From Hepsetus odoe (taxonomy: Eukaryota; Chordata; Actinopteri; Characiformes; Hepsetidae), in the NCBI GenBank assembly GCA_017165825.1, contig CM029369.1, positions 18,190,139 to 18,254,138 on the forward strand: a DNA stretch of 64,000 nucleotides, written 5' to 3'. Below the pieces are notes generated by a model, which was not told where the DNA came from, did not search any database, and saw nothing but the letters and a program-made list of their open reading frames with translations. The position numbers and the translations under genes were made by a program. This document shows, piece by piece, positions 1 to 37,225 of the stretch; the first letter of the stretch is position 1, and each line of letters opens with the position of its first letter.

Positions 1-83
<83 letters not shown>
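1..83. repeat. (CT)n microsatellite
   Basis: An almost pure CT dinucleotide tract runs from the first base of the window to about position 83, so its true length may be greater. No gene signal is attached to it. Confidence 0.97.
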
Positions 84-87
<4 letters not shown>

Positions 88-3000
88 TTCCTGTTGTTCC
101 CACGGCAGTGCTACTCTGGCATGGTGTGTGTGTTTTGGGCGGGGGCGTAAGGAAAATGCTGGGTATACTCCAGGACTTTGGAGAAGCTCTTTTGACTAAT
201 AGGTTCCAGGGATAAAGCACATAGCACTACCAGTTGGAACTTTGCCCTGGAACAATACCACAGTCCTACATGTTCACTATTGGCAAATCATGGAATTTTC
301 ATGGATTCCAGGCCAGAGCCTGTTCTCAGCATTATAGGGACATTCCATGACTTGATACATTTGTAGAAATGGGATGTGTGTTGTGGAAGTGTAGCCAGTG
401 AGATCAGGACAGTTGGATAAACTCACCAAGTGCACCAATTTTGACTAGAAGTAAACTGCTGAATTGTGTTTAGCACTACTCTGTGTACTGAAACAGCATG
501 TCAAGCTTTAATCTGCAGTTAATTGTCTGCATGGTTTTGACATACTGCTATATATTTACAGTAATTTTCCATGAACTGCTGCTAATTATTCTGATCACAC
601 AGCTAGACTGAAATGAACTGCAGTGACACTGAAGGTCAGGCATTCCCCTGAGTTTCCTGTCGTTCTATTTTGTGGAGTGCTTCCTGCTTCCTGAGACAGG
701 TTTTCTGATTAAAGATACTGCTTGAAGTCTAAATGCCGCTCTAAAGCAGCACTGGCCTCAGGGCCAATATGAGCTTTGGCTCTCATTAGCAGAATTCAAC
801 ACACAGTTGCTGCGCAGACTTATTGTAACCATTTAGTTGTCATTCCTCTTTTATTGTTGTCTTCAATCTAGTATTGTTCTTATACACCCAGTATTTGATG
901 AGGTCACCAGATGGTTTGCAACTTCCTATCTTTGTTGTCATTGTAGTGCAGCTGATTAGAAAACTGAGGTCATTGCTGTAATGCTACCTTTTCTCACACT
1001 GGTACATCTGTTTTGGTCTGTGAAAGTTTGCGTGTGACCAGTATCCTAATGTCTGACTGGAATTCTGTATTTTGCTACAGTTAAGCTGTTGTGAAATAAT
1101 CTTTGATGCCACCTTCACATAAGCAACATGCACAGTCCAGAAATACAAGCTTTCTTTGTAGAACTAACAGTTGGTCCACTGCACTCCCATCTTTCCTTCT
1201 TGTAGCTTGACTAGAGCTTGAGAACTGTGTCTGTCCAGTTATTCATATCAGTTGTGGTTTAGATGGCATTTCTGAGTGATCAGACCAGGTCCAAGTTTCT
1301 AATGAACTGTCTCTCTCTTTTAACATCCTTTAATATGAATTTGATCCCTTTGCTTCACTTTTCAGAATATTCCTTTTTTGTTGCACTTTTGTTGAGTCTG
1401 TATTCAGATTCTGGAACTGTGAACTGAATCTCAGACTTGCTGTGTCACTGCTTTTTTATTTTTATTTGACACAGATTCTTGCTTAATGATGTAACAGAAG
1501 AGGTGAGAGAACAGCTCATGCTAGTTAATGTTCTTTCCAGTCACACAAAGTGAAAACAGTGACACAGGGCTTAACTTTACATTTTAAGTGGGGTTAAATT
1601 GGGGAGAAAAGAACTGAAAACAAGACTAAAAGTTAATTGAACATGGAATGATAATACAGAAAGACTGAGCTGAAAAAAGAATTTGCTGGTCTGAATACTA
1701 ACAGGTAATGAAATTGGGAAAAGTCATATAAGGAGAAGCAAGATTAGGTGAAGGGAGTGTGGTGTGAAAAGGAGATTTAATGTGGTGAGGAAAGGTAAGA
1801 AAGAGTCTGAAGAAGAGAGTTAAAGCAACAGGAAATAACCCGTGATTGTGAGTGTACAGTTCGGAACTGGAGAGCCCTGAGAAAGACCATCCTTAACCTG
1901 ATGAAATACACAGCATACTTATGGCCTGTCACTGACCTGGTCTTGACTAATGACCTCTTTCCTCATCACACACATGCACATTCTCTTCAGGCTCTATGCT
2001 TGCCTTTCTTAGAGGCATTAAGTGCTATACATTAGTCCCCTCCCTTCCTGGAGCCTTGTGATTGGGGTCAGTTTCACAGAAATCTTATGGACTACAAAGG
2101 AACTAAACATTCTTTTATCCACATGTCAGCACTTTCAGCACATTCTTTCTCAGCATCCTCTCTTTCTCTGTAGTTTTCACTTTCTCTGACGTGTGCTATT
2201 GCTTGATGAATGGCTTCTCACTCCTCACTTTAGGAGATCTGTTCCTGACAGAGAGAAAAAGAGGTGGATAAAGAAGGAAAGCAATCACTGATGCAAATTG
2301 AGAATACTTTCACAGTTTAGATGAGCGTGCAACATGGCATACGATTGATCAGTCCTGCAAATTGGCTTTGAGGTATTTTTAAACCCATTTGTCCATAAAG
2401 AATCGTTCTAACCCTGGGACATTCATGGCTTTCCTTACATGAATTGCTCAGTTTAATTCCTTACGGGAGATTTCGGCTCAGTTAAGGTCTACTTGATTCC
2501 TTTCACAGCATTTCTGCTGAGTTAAGGTCAAGACTTTGACTCAGCCATTCCAAAACATTAACTTTATTCTTCTTTAACTATTTTTGGTAAAACAACTTCT
2601 GTGCTCAGGATTGCTGTCTTGCTGCATGACCCATTTTCTCTTGAGATTTAGTTCACGGAGAGATGTCCTGCCATTTTCCTTCAGAATTCACTGGTATAAT
2701 TTAGAATCCCTTGTTTCATCAATGAAAGTAAGCTATCCTGGCCCAGAAGTCAGGGACACAGGTCATGATATCATATATTCTCTATATAAACATAGCACTT
2801 CTCATTTGCTCAATTTCTCATTGTTTTGGTCTAATTTATCAAGAAAATATTTTTCAAGTGGGCTTCAGGTTTGTCTACCTCTGTAGTGATTTTTTTTTTA
2901 CTTTTTCCACCCTAATTATTCATGCCATGACATGCTTTATCATGTGAAGATTTTTAAATTAAACAGGGTGTCAACTCACATCTCATACTGTACCCATTGG

Positions 3001-3119
3001 TTGAAAACTTGATAATCCTAGACTCTCACAAATTTTGCCAAAACATCTACTTTTATGAACTAAAATGAAAATCTCATCATGTTTTAGGTCATAGCACTGC
3101 AGAAATATATACAAAAAGC

Positions 3120-3171
<52 letters not shown>

Positions 3172-3814
3172 ACATTCTCAAGTTCTGGTAAAACTTTTTT
3201 AGACAACAGTATTATTTCTTCCAGCATTATATATATTTTTTCACACAGTTGGTTCATAATTGTCTCGTCTTCCAAAACTTCCAGGGATTCCAGTGTGTGG
3301 GCATTAGACTGCTGTGTTGAACCTCCAATGTTTGCCTCCAGATGTTTTTTCCAGTAACCAACTCTGTTTTTCTCATTCTCAATTCACTAATGTAGCAAAG
3401 GGTGCAGAAAGTAGGTCACTTTGTCTGAGGGACTGATCTGGATAGGAAACTCTGGAGAAACACAGCATAGAAAGGCCAGTGGGGCACTGGTCATGAGCCA
3501 CCAGTCACAGCATGTTTTTTTTTCCATACACTGTTGTTAGTCTCTCAGTTTAAAGTCATTTGTTGACTCCTAAAAAACAAAGGTGGAAATATAGTTTTTT
3601 GGAGCAATGCTGAGGGAGATTCCCTTTAATTACCTAAAGAAACTCAATGGGGGGCTCTTTGTGTCCATTGGTGGCTTCGAAAGTCTATTTTTGTAGTTGT
3701 AACATAAACAGTTTCACTTGGGATCAATGAAGTTTTTCTGATTGTGATGTGGATTCTGATTCTGGTTCTGGTTCTGAAACATTTCTTTGGAAGTTACATC
3801 AGTACTGAATCTTT
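84..3814. other. Non-coding stretch, probable col4a2 5' intron
   Basis: I see no exon with a Gly-X-Y pattern, no long open frame and no recognisable family here. The first col4a2 exon found (11147) corresponds to exon 5 of the mammalian gene. This sequence is therefore either a large col4a2 intron or contains short 5' exons (signal peptide, cysteine-rich 7S start) that I could not recognise. The small open frames around 2584-2947 have no coding character. Confidence 0.5.
3121..3169. repeat. (TA)n(TG)n microsatellite
   Basis: Seventeen bases of alternating TA are followed by about 32 bases of TG. Short cysteine/valine and histidine/threonine open frames on either strand here are translations of the repeat. 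Confidence 0.95.
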
Positions 3815-3828
3815 TTCTTAAAGAACAT
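3815..3828. repeat. LINE target-site duplication (3' side)
   Basis: The 14-mer TTCTTAAAGAACAT at 3815-3828 recurs exactly at 6835-6848. The two copies bracket the minus-strand LINE and define its ends. Confidence 0.9.
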
Positions 3829-3858
3829 CCATCCATTCATCCATCCATTTTCTTCCGC

Positions 3859-5012
3859 TTATCCGAGGTCGGGTTGCGGGGGCAGCAGCTCCAGCAGGGA
3901 TGCCCAGACTTCCCTCTCTCCAGCCACTTCTTCCAGCTCCTCCGGGCGGATCCCAAGGCGTTCCCAGGCCAGCCGAGAGACATAGTCTCTCCAGCATGTC
4001 CTGGGTCTTCCCCGGGGTCTCTTTCCGGTGGGATGTGCCTGGAACACCTCACCAGGGAGGCGTCCAGGGGGCATCCTAATCAGATGCCCGAGCCACCTCA
4101 TCTGACTCCTCTCGATGTGGAGGAGCAGCGGCTCTACTTTGAGCCCCTCCCGGATGGCTGAGCTTCTCACCCTATCTCTAAGGGAGAGTCCAGACACCCT
4201 GCGGAGGAAACTCATTTTCGGCCGATTGTATTCGCGATCTCGTTCTTTCGGTCACTACCCACAGCTCGTGACCATAGGTGAGGGTGGGAACGTAGATCGA
4301 CTGGTAAATTGTGAGCTTTGCCTTTTGGCTCAGCTCCTTCTTCACCATGACGGACCGATGCAGAGCCCGCATCACTGCAGAAGCTGCCCCGATCCGCCTG
4401 TCGATCTCCCGCTCCATTTTACCCTCACTCATGAACAAGATTCCGAGATACTTGGGGCAAGTATCTCCTCCACTCCTCCACTTTGGGCAAGGTCTCGCTC
4501 CCAATCCTGAGAGGGCATTCCACCCTTTTCCGACTGAGGACCATGGCCTCAGATTTAGAGGTGCTGATTCTCATCCCAGCCGCTTCACACTTGGCTGCGA
4601 ACCGATCCAGAGAGAGCTGAAGGTCACGGCATGATGAGGCCAACAGGACAACATCATCTGCAAAAAGCAGTGACCCAATCCTGAGCCCACCAAACCGGAC
4701 CCTCTCAACGCCCTGGCTGCGCCTAGAAATCCTGTCCATAAAAATTATGAACAGGATCGGTGACAAAGGACAGCCCTGGCGGAGTCCAACCCTCACCGGG
4801 AACAGGTCCGACTTACTGCCGGCAATGCGGACCAAGCTCTGACACCGGTTGTACAGGGACCGGACAGCCCTTAACAGGGAATCCGATACCCCATACTCCC
4901 GGAGTACCCCCCACAGGGGCCCCCGAGGGACACGGTTGAATACCTTCTCCAAGTCCACAAAGCACATGTAAACTGGTTGGGCAAACTCCCATGCACCCTC
5001 CCATGCACCCAT
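3859..5012 (-). pseudogene. LINE reverse transcriptase and C-terminal region, frameshifted
   Basis: The frame at 4425-5012 carries the palm motifs (FVDLEKVFNRVPRG, LRQGCPLSP, FADDVV). It then passes into another frame at 4178-4504 (KMEREIDRRIGAASAVM, YVPTLTYGHELWV) and a third at 3859-4215 (LLLHIERSQMRWLGHLIRMP, RPRGRPRTCWRDYVSRLAW). At least two frameshifts separate recognisable protein, so this is a dead copy. The upstream part of the reverse transcriptase is missing. It is transposon sequence, not a host gene. Confidence 0.85.
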
Positions 5013-5025
5013 GCATGTTGCAGAG

Positions 5026-6440
5026 GCGTGTCAGCCATGACAGTCCTACAACATCCAGAGCCTTGAGGAACTCTGGGCGGATCTCATCCACTCCCGGAGC
5101 CCTGCCACCAAGGAGCTTTTTGTCCACCTTGGCAACCTCGACCCCAGAGATGGAAGAGTCCACCTCTATGTCCCCAGGCTCTGCTTCCTCCTCGGAAGGC
5201 ATGTTGGTGGAATTAAGGAGGTCTTCGAAGTACTCCCCCCACCGACCCAAGACGTCCCGAGTCGAGGTCAGCAGCGCACCATCCCCACTATACACTGTGT
5301 TGACTGTGCACTGCTTTCCCCTCCTGAGACGCCAGATGGTGGACCAGAATTTCCTCGAAGCCGTCTGGAAGTCCTTCTCCATGGCCTCTCCAAACTCCTC
5401 CCATGCCCGAGTTTTTGCCTCAGCAACCACCAGAGCCGCATTCCGCTTGGCCTGTCGGTACCTATCAGCTGCCTCCGGAGCCCCACTGGCCAAAAAGGCC
5501 CGGTAGGACTCCTTCTTCAGCTTGATGGCATCCCTCACCGCTGGTGTCCACCAACGGGTTCTAGGGTTGCCACCGCGACAGGCACCGACCACCTCCCGGC
5601 CACAGGTCAGCCGCCCTTGACAATGGAGGCGCGGAACATAGTCCATTCAGACTCAATTTCCCCCACCTCCCCCGGGACGTGGTTAAAGCTTTGATGGAGG
5701 TGGGAGTTGAAGCTTGTCCTGACAGGGGACTCTGCCAGACATTCCCAGCAGACCCTCACGATGCGTTTGGGCTTACCAGGCCTGACCGGCATCCTCCCCC
5801 ACCAACGAAGCCAACTCACCACCAGGTGATGGTCGGTTGACAGCTCCGCCCCTCTCTTTACCCGAGTGTCCAAGACATGGGGCCGCAAGTCCGATGACAC
5901 GACCACAAAGTCGATCATTGAACTGCGGCCTAGGGTGTCCTGGTGCCAGGTGCACATGTGGACATTCTTATGCCTGAACATGGTGTTCGTTATGGACAAT
6001 CCGTGACGAGCACAAAAGTCCAATAACAAAACACCGCTCTGGTTCAGATCGGGGGGGGGGGCATTCCTCCCAATTACACCCTTCCAGGTGTCACTGTCAT
6101 TACCCACGTGAGCATTGAAGTCCCCCAGCAGAACGATGGAGTCACCAGGAGGGACGCTCTCTAGCGCCCCCTCCAGAGACCCCAGAAAGGGTGGGTAGTC
6201 CAGAATGCTGTTTGGCGCATAAGCGCAGACAACACTAAGGACCCGTCCCCTGACCCAAAGGCGGAGGGCCGCCACCCTCTCATCTACCGGGGTAAACCCC
6301 AATGTACTGGCCCCAAGCCGTGGGGCAATAAGTATGCCCACACCTGCTCGGCGCCTCTCACCGGTGGCAACTCCAGAGAGTCCAGCCCCTCTCAAGGAGA
6401 CTGGTTCCAGAGTCCAAGCTGTGCGTCGAGGTGAGTCCAA
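5026..6440 (-). pseudogene. LINE endonuclease and linker region
   Basis: The frame at 5607-6440 encodes the endonuclease core, with the phosphodiesterase-type motifs VVCAYAPN, LLGDFNAHVG and STDHHLVVSW. The overlapping frame at 4813-5646 continues the linker (RGGNPRTRWWTPAVRDAIKL, VNTVYSGDGALL, LLGGRAPGVDEIRPEFLKAL). The switch of frame near 5610-5646 marks a frameshift. Open frame lengths of 277 codons show that decay is moderate. Confidence 0.8.
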
Positions 6441-6834
6441 CTATATCTAGCTGGAACTGCTCAACCTCGCGCACTAGCTCAGGCTCCTTCCCCACCAGAG
6501 AGGTGACGTGCCACGTCCCTAGAGCCAGCTTCTGCAGCCGAGGATCGGACCGCCAAGGCTCCCGTTTTCGGCCACTGCGTAGCTCACAACGCACCCGACC
6601 TCTTTGGCCCCTCCCACAGATGGTGAGACCATGGGAAGGGGGACCCACGTTGCCTCTTCGGGCAGAGCACGACCGGGCCCCATGGGTGAAGGCCCGACCA
6701 CCAGGCGCTCGCCAGCGGGCCCCTCCTCCAGGCCTGGCTCCAGAGGGAGGCCCCGGTGACCCACGTCCGGGTGAGGGAAAACGTCTTCCAAAGTTTTTAT
6801 TCATCAGAAGAGGTCTGAACAACATAAGAACATA

Positions 6835-6848
6835 TTCTTAAAGAACAT
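6835..6848. repeat. LINE target-site duplication (5' side)
   Basis: Second copy of TTCTTAAAGAACAT, identical to 3815-3828. Confidence 0.9.
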
Positions 6849-7275
6849 AAGAATCCAAATGGTATATGTAAAAGTTGTAAAATGTGAATATTGTCAAAAT
6901 ATTGTCAGATTTTTACAGCTCTTTAGGTATATACACCAAACTTAGACGGCATCAAATACATTTGAACTGGGCTTTTACTAGGCTTTATTCATTCTTTATA
7001 ACTTTGTTGTTAATGTTGTGGATATGCACCCCAAAAATTACAATCATATCCCCTTTGACTCTTTGATTTGCTAAAATACATGCACAAAGAAGCAGCAAGT
7101 ACCAGAAAAAGGCGTGCGTGCCTGCGTGCATGTGTGAAAAAGTGATTTAAAAGCCATATGATTAAACATAATAATATGCAATGTCAATCAAATATCAAGG
7201 TTCTCTCAGATCTCTCACTTGGTCAGAAATTAGACCAGCCACAGTACAGCAAGATTCCAGACGTTGGAGGGTTCT

Positions 7276-7338
<63 letters not shown>

Positions 7339-9893
7339 GCTTGCTCCATCTATCTATCTATCTATCGATCTATCGATCTATCTATCTATCTAGTGCAACC
7401 CTTGATATATCTAGGAAGGATTTAATTTGTAATGAAGTTAATAGTCACTGCTGAAAAGTCAAACTTTTTTCTACAGATTTTTTCCATTTTCTTTGGACAT
7501 CAGACATGCCTTTCCTCATTCTGTCTGAATGTATATACCAATAATAGCAAGAGACATATAATCCTGTTGCCTATATAAACAGTTAAAGCATGTTATCAGA
7601 AAGTCAATTATTTGTCCAGACACAAAGAACCATGGCCTAATGCTTCATCTCATTCGGGATGGTATGTTGTAATAAGCATTTTGTATGTCCTCCCCTGTGT
7701 AAAAACAAGGTGGCTATAACATCTCTTTCTAGGTAAATTCTTGTAAATTTTGTCTGTCACCCCAGAATTCCTGCTCAACTGTCCCTTCTGCTCCAGTGTC
7801 TTAAATGAAACTGAAAAGCAAACTCATATTTTGTTGAGCAGGTGTGAGTGACTTGAAACCACCTGTCTCTGTCTTCAGTGTCTATAATGACATTTTAACA
7901 ATGGCCACCTCTAAAAAAATAGCCAGCTCTCAGCTCTCAAGCTGTCGTTGCTATGTTTATCTGATCTCTGTCTATGTTTGGGAGCACATAAGGCATTATT
8001 TTCTGAAAGACTTTGTTCTAACTAAACGTTTTTGAAAAAAAATTATAGATTGTGTAGTTTGTGCCATGCAAGTATATGGTTAGATTTTGTGATTCCTTCA
8101 CTTGTTCTTTTTATAGAAGAAATAAATAATAAGCTTTCAGAGATATATAAAGGATTTGCTGAACCAAGGGCATGGTGAATGTAATGCTTTCTAAAATCTA
8201 GAAATGCCGTAGCATTAAACTTATCTTACCTAATTTCTTCATTGGATGGATATGATTAAAATTTCATTTACACTACTCAACTTCGCAGTAAAAACAGCCA
8301 CTGCAATATGTAGAAATAAATTGTATGACTAACTTTGCTAGGGCAGATGTTTCCCTGTAGGTTTATTGTAGCCATTTTTCTTAGGAGTGAACTTTGTTTC
8401 AGAGCTGTTTACTTGATACTTTGGTTGTGTGGACTTGAGGAACAGCTGTCAGGAAAAGATCCACACCTAATGTTGAGAATCCCATGAGGGACAAAATACC
8501 TCTCTGCCATAGATTAAGTTATTCATCATTCAGGTTGATTTTTTTATATTTTAAGCATTAATCCCACAACAGTTTTTCAGCACTTCTCATAATAAATGTA
8601 GTTTGTTTATACTTTTTGAATTCAGTGCTTTGCTTTTTGCACTGACCTGTGACCTTCCAACATACTGTAATCAGATATGTTGCTAAGTTCTCAAAATCAG
8701 TCATCCAGATCAGCTACTTTAAGAAAATAATTTTTACACTATGATGTGGGTAACATCTCAAATGTAATCCCTTTTTTCTAATTTTCTAATTTCTAATTTG
8801 AGAAACGCACTCATTAAAAAAAAATTTAAAAAATAAATTAAAAAAGTCATGAAATCATGCACAAGTGTTTTAAAGTCTTTATCTAAGATGGCAGAAGCTT
8901 TGGTCTTCTCTTCAATCTAATCTCTTCAGATTTACAATTGTTTTGTATGACTAATAAAAATCCAAACCAACATAATTTATTACTACTTTCAGCTTTTTTT
9001 TCTTTTTTATTAGATGCCTAAAACATTAAAATATTACATTCAAATATTAAGAGTGAATGTATTGTATTAGATCTACACACTATATTTCCCACAGCTTGAG
9101 ATCTTTTCCATCACTCTTTTTATTCACCAGCTCACCCAGAGCCATGTCCCTCATCTTTCTTCCCACAGCTCTAACAAGAGCTCTGATCTGCATGTGCGTG
9201 TGTACATATTCTGGCAGGAACAGATTAGTACAGCCTGCTGGTTTTAAGTACATTTTTGAGATGGACAGCAGTGATAGCCTGAGTTTCTGCTATCAGAGGA
9301 GTGGGCTACTTCATCTCAGTCACACAGCACAGTGCAAATCCCAACACATGCACACCACACTCAGGCTTGTAGGTGCATGGCTTTATCCATTGAAGCTTTA
9401 AAGCAATCCTGCAGTTTTAAAACAGACCTGTGATTTGTCAAAATATTGTGTAAGTGGATTCTATATTTTAATCAATTTTTTTTCAGTGATGTACATCTAT
9501 TATCTGTATTTTGCTGTTAGAGGTTTAGACTGAGAGCACATACCTCCCTCACCTGGCCTCATCTCTTCTGGCCTATCCAATTTGCCTTTGTTTATGCACT
9601 TGTGTGAATGGCAAGGAAGTAAGTGAGGGGTGACGCCGAGCAAGAATGCATGGATGTAGACTTAACAAAAATACTCCATGAAGTGCCATGAAGTTTAGTA
9701 GGAATGAGCAAGTGCACACTGAAATATTAATACTCCTGATTCTGATGGAACCTTTTGAGAATCAATCCTCAGAAAATACCACATTTGCTTAAAAGAATTA
9801 GTTGTCTAGTTCCCTAATTTAGATGCAAGGTATCTACCCTGGTGGAAAAGTGAATAGTAGGAAAAGGTTTGTAGCAAATAAATGTGTGAGATA
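6849..9893. other. Non-coding A+T-rich stretch, probable col4a2 intron
   Basis: There is no exon-like sequence. The open frame at 9057-9401 has no recognisable domain and begins in A+T-rich intron-like sequence, so it is not called. Simple repeats inside are listed separately. Confidence 0.5.
7281..7392. repeat. (TC)n followed by (TATC)n microsatellite
   Basis: An interrupted TC tract at 7281-7338 is followed by TATC units with two CGAT interruptions at 7349-7392. Leu-Ser repeat frames in this interval are translations of the repeat. Confidence 0.95.
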
Positions 9894-10082
9894 GGGGTGC
9901 TGGTGGTCTAGTGGTAGAATACTTACCTACAGACCAAGAGGTCCTAGGTTCAAATCCCACCTCCAGCACTACCATCATTGGGTTCCTGAACAAGACCCTT
10001 AACCCCAAGTTGCTCCAGGGGGGACTGTCCTTGTAGTTAAGAAATGTAAGCCGCTCTGGATGAGAGCGTCAGCTAAATGCCT
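9894..10082 (+). mobile_element. tRNA-derived SINE, family A
   Basis: The head is tRNA-like, with an A-box-like stretch (TGGTCTAGTGGTAGAATACT) and a B box (GGTTCAAATCCC). The tail, CTCTGGATGAGAGCGTCAGC followed by TAAATGCC, is shared with the copies at 39384, 54935 and 63400. It contains no functional tRNA, because the cloverleaf is not followed by a normal 3' end. Confidence 0.85.
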
Positions 10083-10812
10083 TAACCTAGCTTCCAATAC
10101 TCTTTCTCATAATTTGCACTGACTGATCCTCTGTAGTTACTACAGCTTTGCACATCAATTTTATCCTTTAAAACCCATTTAGTACACTTCTTCTCCACTG
10201 CTCAGGCTTCCTCTCACTTCCCAAAATTGTGTTAAAAAATCTGGTTAAAAACTCTACTGCCATCTCTCCTAAACACCTCCATCCCTCCACAGGTATATCA
10301 TCTGGACACACAGCCTTTCCATTCCTCATCCTCTAATGATGAGGATTAGGATAATGAGACTCGGTTAGAGAATTAAAAGTGTCCTCTTCAACTGCTGTTG
10401 TAACTGCATAAAAAAGTGACAGTGCATTGAGGAGGGACTTGTTTAGGACATGTTTATGTACGTAGGAATTGCCCATCCCTGCTGTTTCATAAATCCACCA
10501 GAAGATGGAGACAGTAAATGAGCTGCATTGTATTGAATTCAAGAGGTGAATTTTTAAGTGCAATCTTGTCTTGAAACCACCAGATGGAAATATACAACTT
10601 TACTAATTCATGTTAAGACACTGTCATCTAGTGGTAAAACGTTCTTCTAATGTAAAATGTACTTATTATATGTATATTTCTATATGTTTTTATATTATTA
10701 TCTAGTTTTCCTCAGGAAAAAATAATTGCAGTTAAATTACTATACATAATCATAATATAAAAAATGTGAATAATTCATAAAACAAAATGCATTTTGTGGT
10801 GTTGTAATTATT

Positions 10813-10816
<4 letters not shown>

Positions 10817-10875
<59 letters not shown>

Positions 10876-10934
10876 TCTGTATGTATTTATATGTATATAT
10901 TTATATATATATAATATATATATATATATTATAT

Positions 10935-10994
<60 letters not shown>
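10817..10994. repeat. (TA)n(TG)n and (AT)n microsatellite cluster
   Basis: A TA run (10817-10845) is followed by TG (to about 10873), a short spacer, and a long AT tract at about 10891-10994. It ends about 150 bp before the first col4a2 exon seen. Confidence 0.95.
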
Positions 10995-10996
<2 letters not shown>

Positions 10997-11146
10997 CCTT
11001 TTTCTCTCTATAAGGTAAGTCCCTTTTCAATGCAAATAATATGATATATATGATGCCTTTCTACGTTCTTATTGTCATGTTATTCTGTATTTATAATTCC
11101 TGTGGTGATAGAGTATTATGAGTATATGTCTTTATTTCATCTGTAG

Positions 11147-35329
<24,183 letters not shown>

Positions 35330-36597
35330 CTTCAAACCTATGAACTTCGACATGAGGGTGCGCCTGCGTAACAGATTTGAGCTTCATGATTCACAGACAG
35401 ATTAAACCATAGTAGGTAAGAGGTTGACAAGATGATCAGGGTACCACAGCGTACAGTCATGAGTGACCCTCAGTGTCGTTACATGCCTTTTTCTCTATGT
35501 GCCCGAGGACTGAAGACATGCGTTGAACACAGAAAATCCAAAAGAAGCATAAAAAGCAGATATCATTTTTGTGTCTATTTACTTGTTACATTTGAAATGG
35601 TGCTTTTTTTTCTTCTTAACTTATTACCTCACTTACCAACTTGATGTGTAACTGATATTACCAAGAACATACAGCAGAACCAAAGACGCCCATGTTAATG
35701 CACTGTTTTCCTATTATGCATCTGTGTTCCACTTCTTGTGCTTCTCTCACACAAAGCAAAGTGGTAGAACGCCTCAGCACAATTCTTACAAGACATGGAT
35801 GCGTAACCACTGCATTTATAATGATCAACCAGTCAGCTGCCGTTTTTGTAATGCTTGATCTAAACATTTTAAATTTGCTTGATCATCAGGAAGCCTAAGG
35901 TTCACTAACATTGTTTTTAAGCTGTACATTTTATGTGTTTTGAAGTACTGCATAGATATTGTATCAATTATGTGCACTTAATATACAGTATGTTGGTCCA
36001 CCATTTACACCATGTTTCATAAGCACAACGCCTCTGCACCCTTTGGTCACACAGCTCATGTGAAGATCACTGTTTGAATTCATTTAGAAAGGGAGGTTCA
36101 GAACATTTGTTTATATTTTACAGAACTGTAGATTACACTGATTTTAATTTTGAGCTTTATAGAATTTACACTTAAAGACAAAATTGGACTATATATTTTT
36201 AGCATAGTCCAAAGATCTCAAAGTTTCCAAAAGGATAGATAAAGGTATGTACTATTGACCCGTTAATTGCAGGTATTGCTTCAGAAAAACAAAGTGCTTT
36301 AAATGATTATTAATCCAAAGGCGTGTTCTTTTACTATGCTGTTCTTTACTCAGCCACACTTACTATGTGCCTTACCAAATATTAATGAGCCTACAGTCAT
36401 TACCACATCAACTGAGATAGAAGAGTTACAATGAAGTTATCATAAAATTATTTTTGGCAATGCATACCAATGTATACCAGTCACCTTTCCATTATCCAAG
36501 TTTGTTTTTTTAATAATGTAATTATGTGGAAAATGCTTTTTGAACTATGTTCCGACTGATTGTAAATGTTAGCATAACAGAGTATCTGCCAAATAAA
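35330..36597 (+). other. col4a2: col4a2 3' untranslated region with AATAAA at 36592-36597
   Basis: About 1.26 kb without open reading frames follows the stop codon. The first good polyadenylation signal, AATAAA, lies at 36592-36597. The extent is inferred from this signal only. Confidence 0.6.
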
Positions 36598-37225
36598 CTT
36601 CCATTTGATACCTTTAGCGGTATGTCATTAATTTGCATGCACCACAAGGACGATTGTAGCTATTATGCCCCATGGATAAATATTTGTTTTATGCAAACTG
36701 GATTAAAGATTCAGCAATCTTTAAAGCAAGCCTTTAGCCTAAGTACTCAGAATAATCTTTTTATATAATAAAAAAATAATAACATTAAAGACACTTATTC
36801 AACATATGGTACAGATTAGGTATATAAAATAAAAAATCTTTAGATCATTATATTAATAACATTAAAATGATTATCTGCATGTCAACAGTGCTATGGTAAT
36901 AGTACATGTAATAACATACCTTGTACAAACATTACATTTTTAAACAAAAAAAAAAAAAAAAAAAAAGAACCACAAAACATCTAATGAAAAAAACAAAATT
37001 CTTCAAAAAAGAAAGTTGTACTTGTCGCATAAAATGCCTAAAATAACCTTTTAAGTGCTGTTACCTTCATTTCATGATCAAAAATTCTATCCATTTTAAA
37101 CATGAGCTGGACTTATTTTCACTTTAAATTGTAGCCTTTTAAAATGAATTTACTTCTAAAAGTACTGCCTTTTTTGGATTTGGCAGTATAATTGTTAAAT
37201 TTTTCTTGCTCAATATGTGCCCCTC
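36598..37225. other. Convergent intergenic / rab20 3' UTR region
   Basis: This is the A+T-rich interval between the converging col4a2 and rab20 genes, with a run of about 20 A at 36947-36966. I saw no clear minus-strand polyadenylation signal, so where rab20 ends is open. Confidence 0.5.

Larger units (their letters stand above)
3829..6834 (-). mobile_element. APE-type non-LTR retrotransposon (LINE), degenerate, 3.0 kb
   Basis: Read on the minus strand, the element encodes an apurinic-type endonuclease, then a reverse transcriptase, then a C-terminal segment, and ends in (ATGG)n repeats (the CCAT units at 3829-3848). Visible motifs include LLGDFNAHVG and STDHHLVVSW in the endonuclease, and LRQGCPLSP and FADDVV in the reverse transcriptase. 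The protein type is the very abundant teleost LINE with an RTE/Rex-like tandem-repeat tail; I do not assign a clade with certainty. It is bounded by a perfect 14-bp target-site duplication. Frames break near 4210 and 4470, and the stretch between the linker and the reverse transcriptase is deleted near 4985-5025, so it cannot move by itself. It lies in the probable col4a2 5' intron, antisense to col4a2. Confidence 0.93.

Noticed and set aside
4991..5506. Plus-strand 171-codon frame inside the LINE
   Set aside because: It is antisense to the recognisable LINE protein and G+C-rich, with no family resemblance; a shadow frame.
6431..6841. Plus-strand 136-codon frame at the LINE 5' end
   Set aside because: It is antisense to the LINE 5' region; Pro/Arg-rich low-complexity shadow frame.
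9057..9401. 114-codon plus-strand frame upstream of col4a2
   Set aside because: It has no recognisable domain, a biased Ser/Leu/Phe composition and intron-like surroundings.
1..11146. Search for the first four col4a2 exons and for col4a1 upstream
   Set aside because: I found no cysteine-rich 7S exon, signal peptide or Gly-X-Y exon before 11147; they are probably outside the window.
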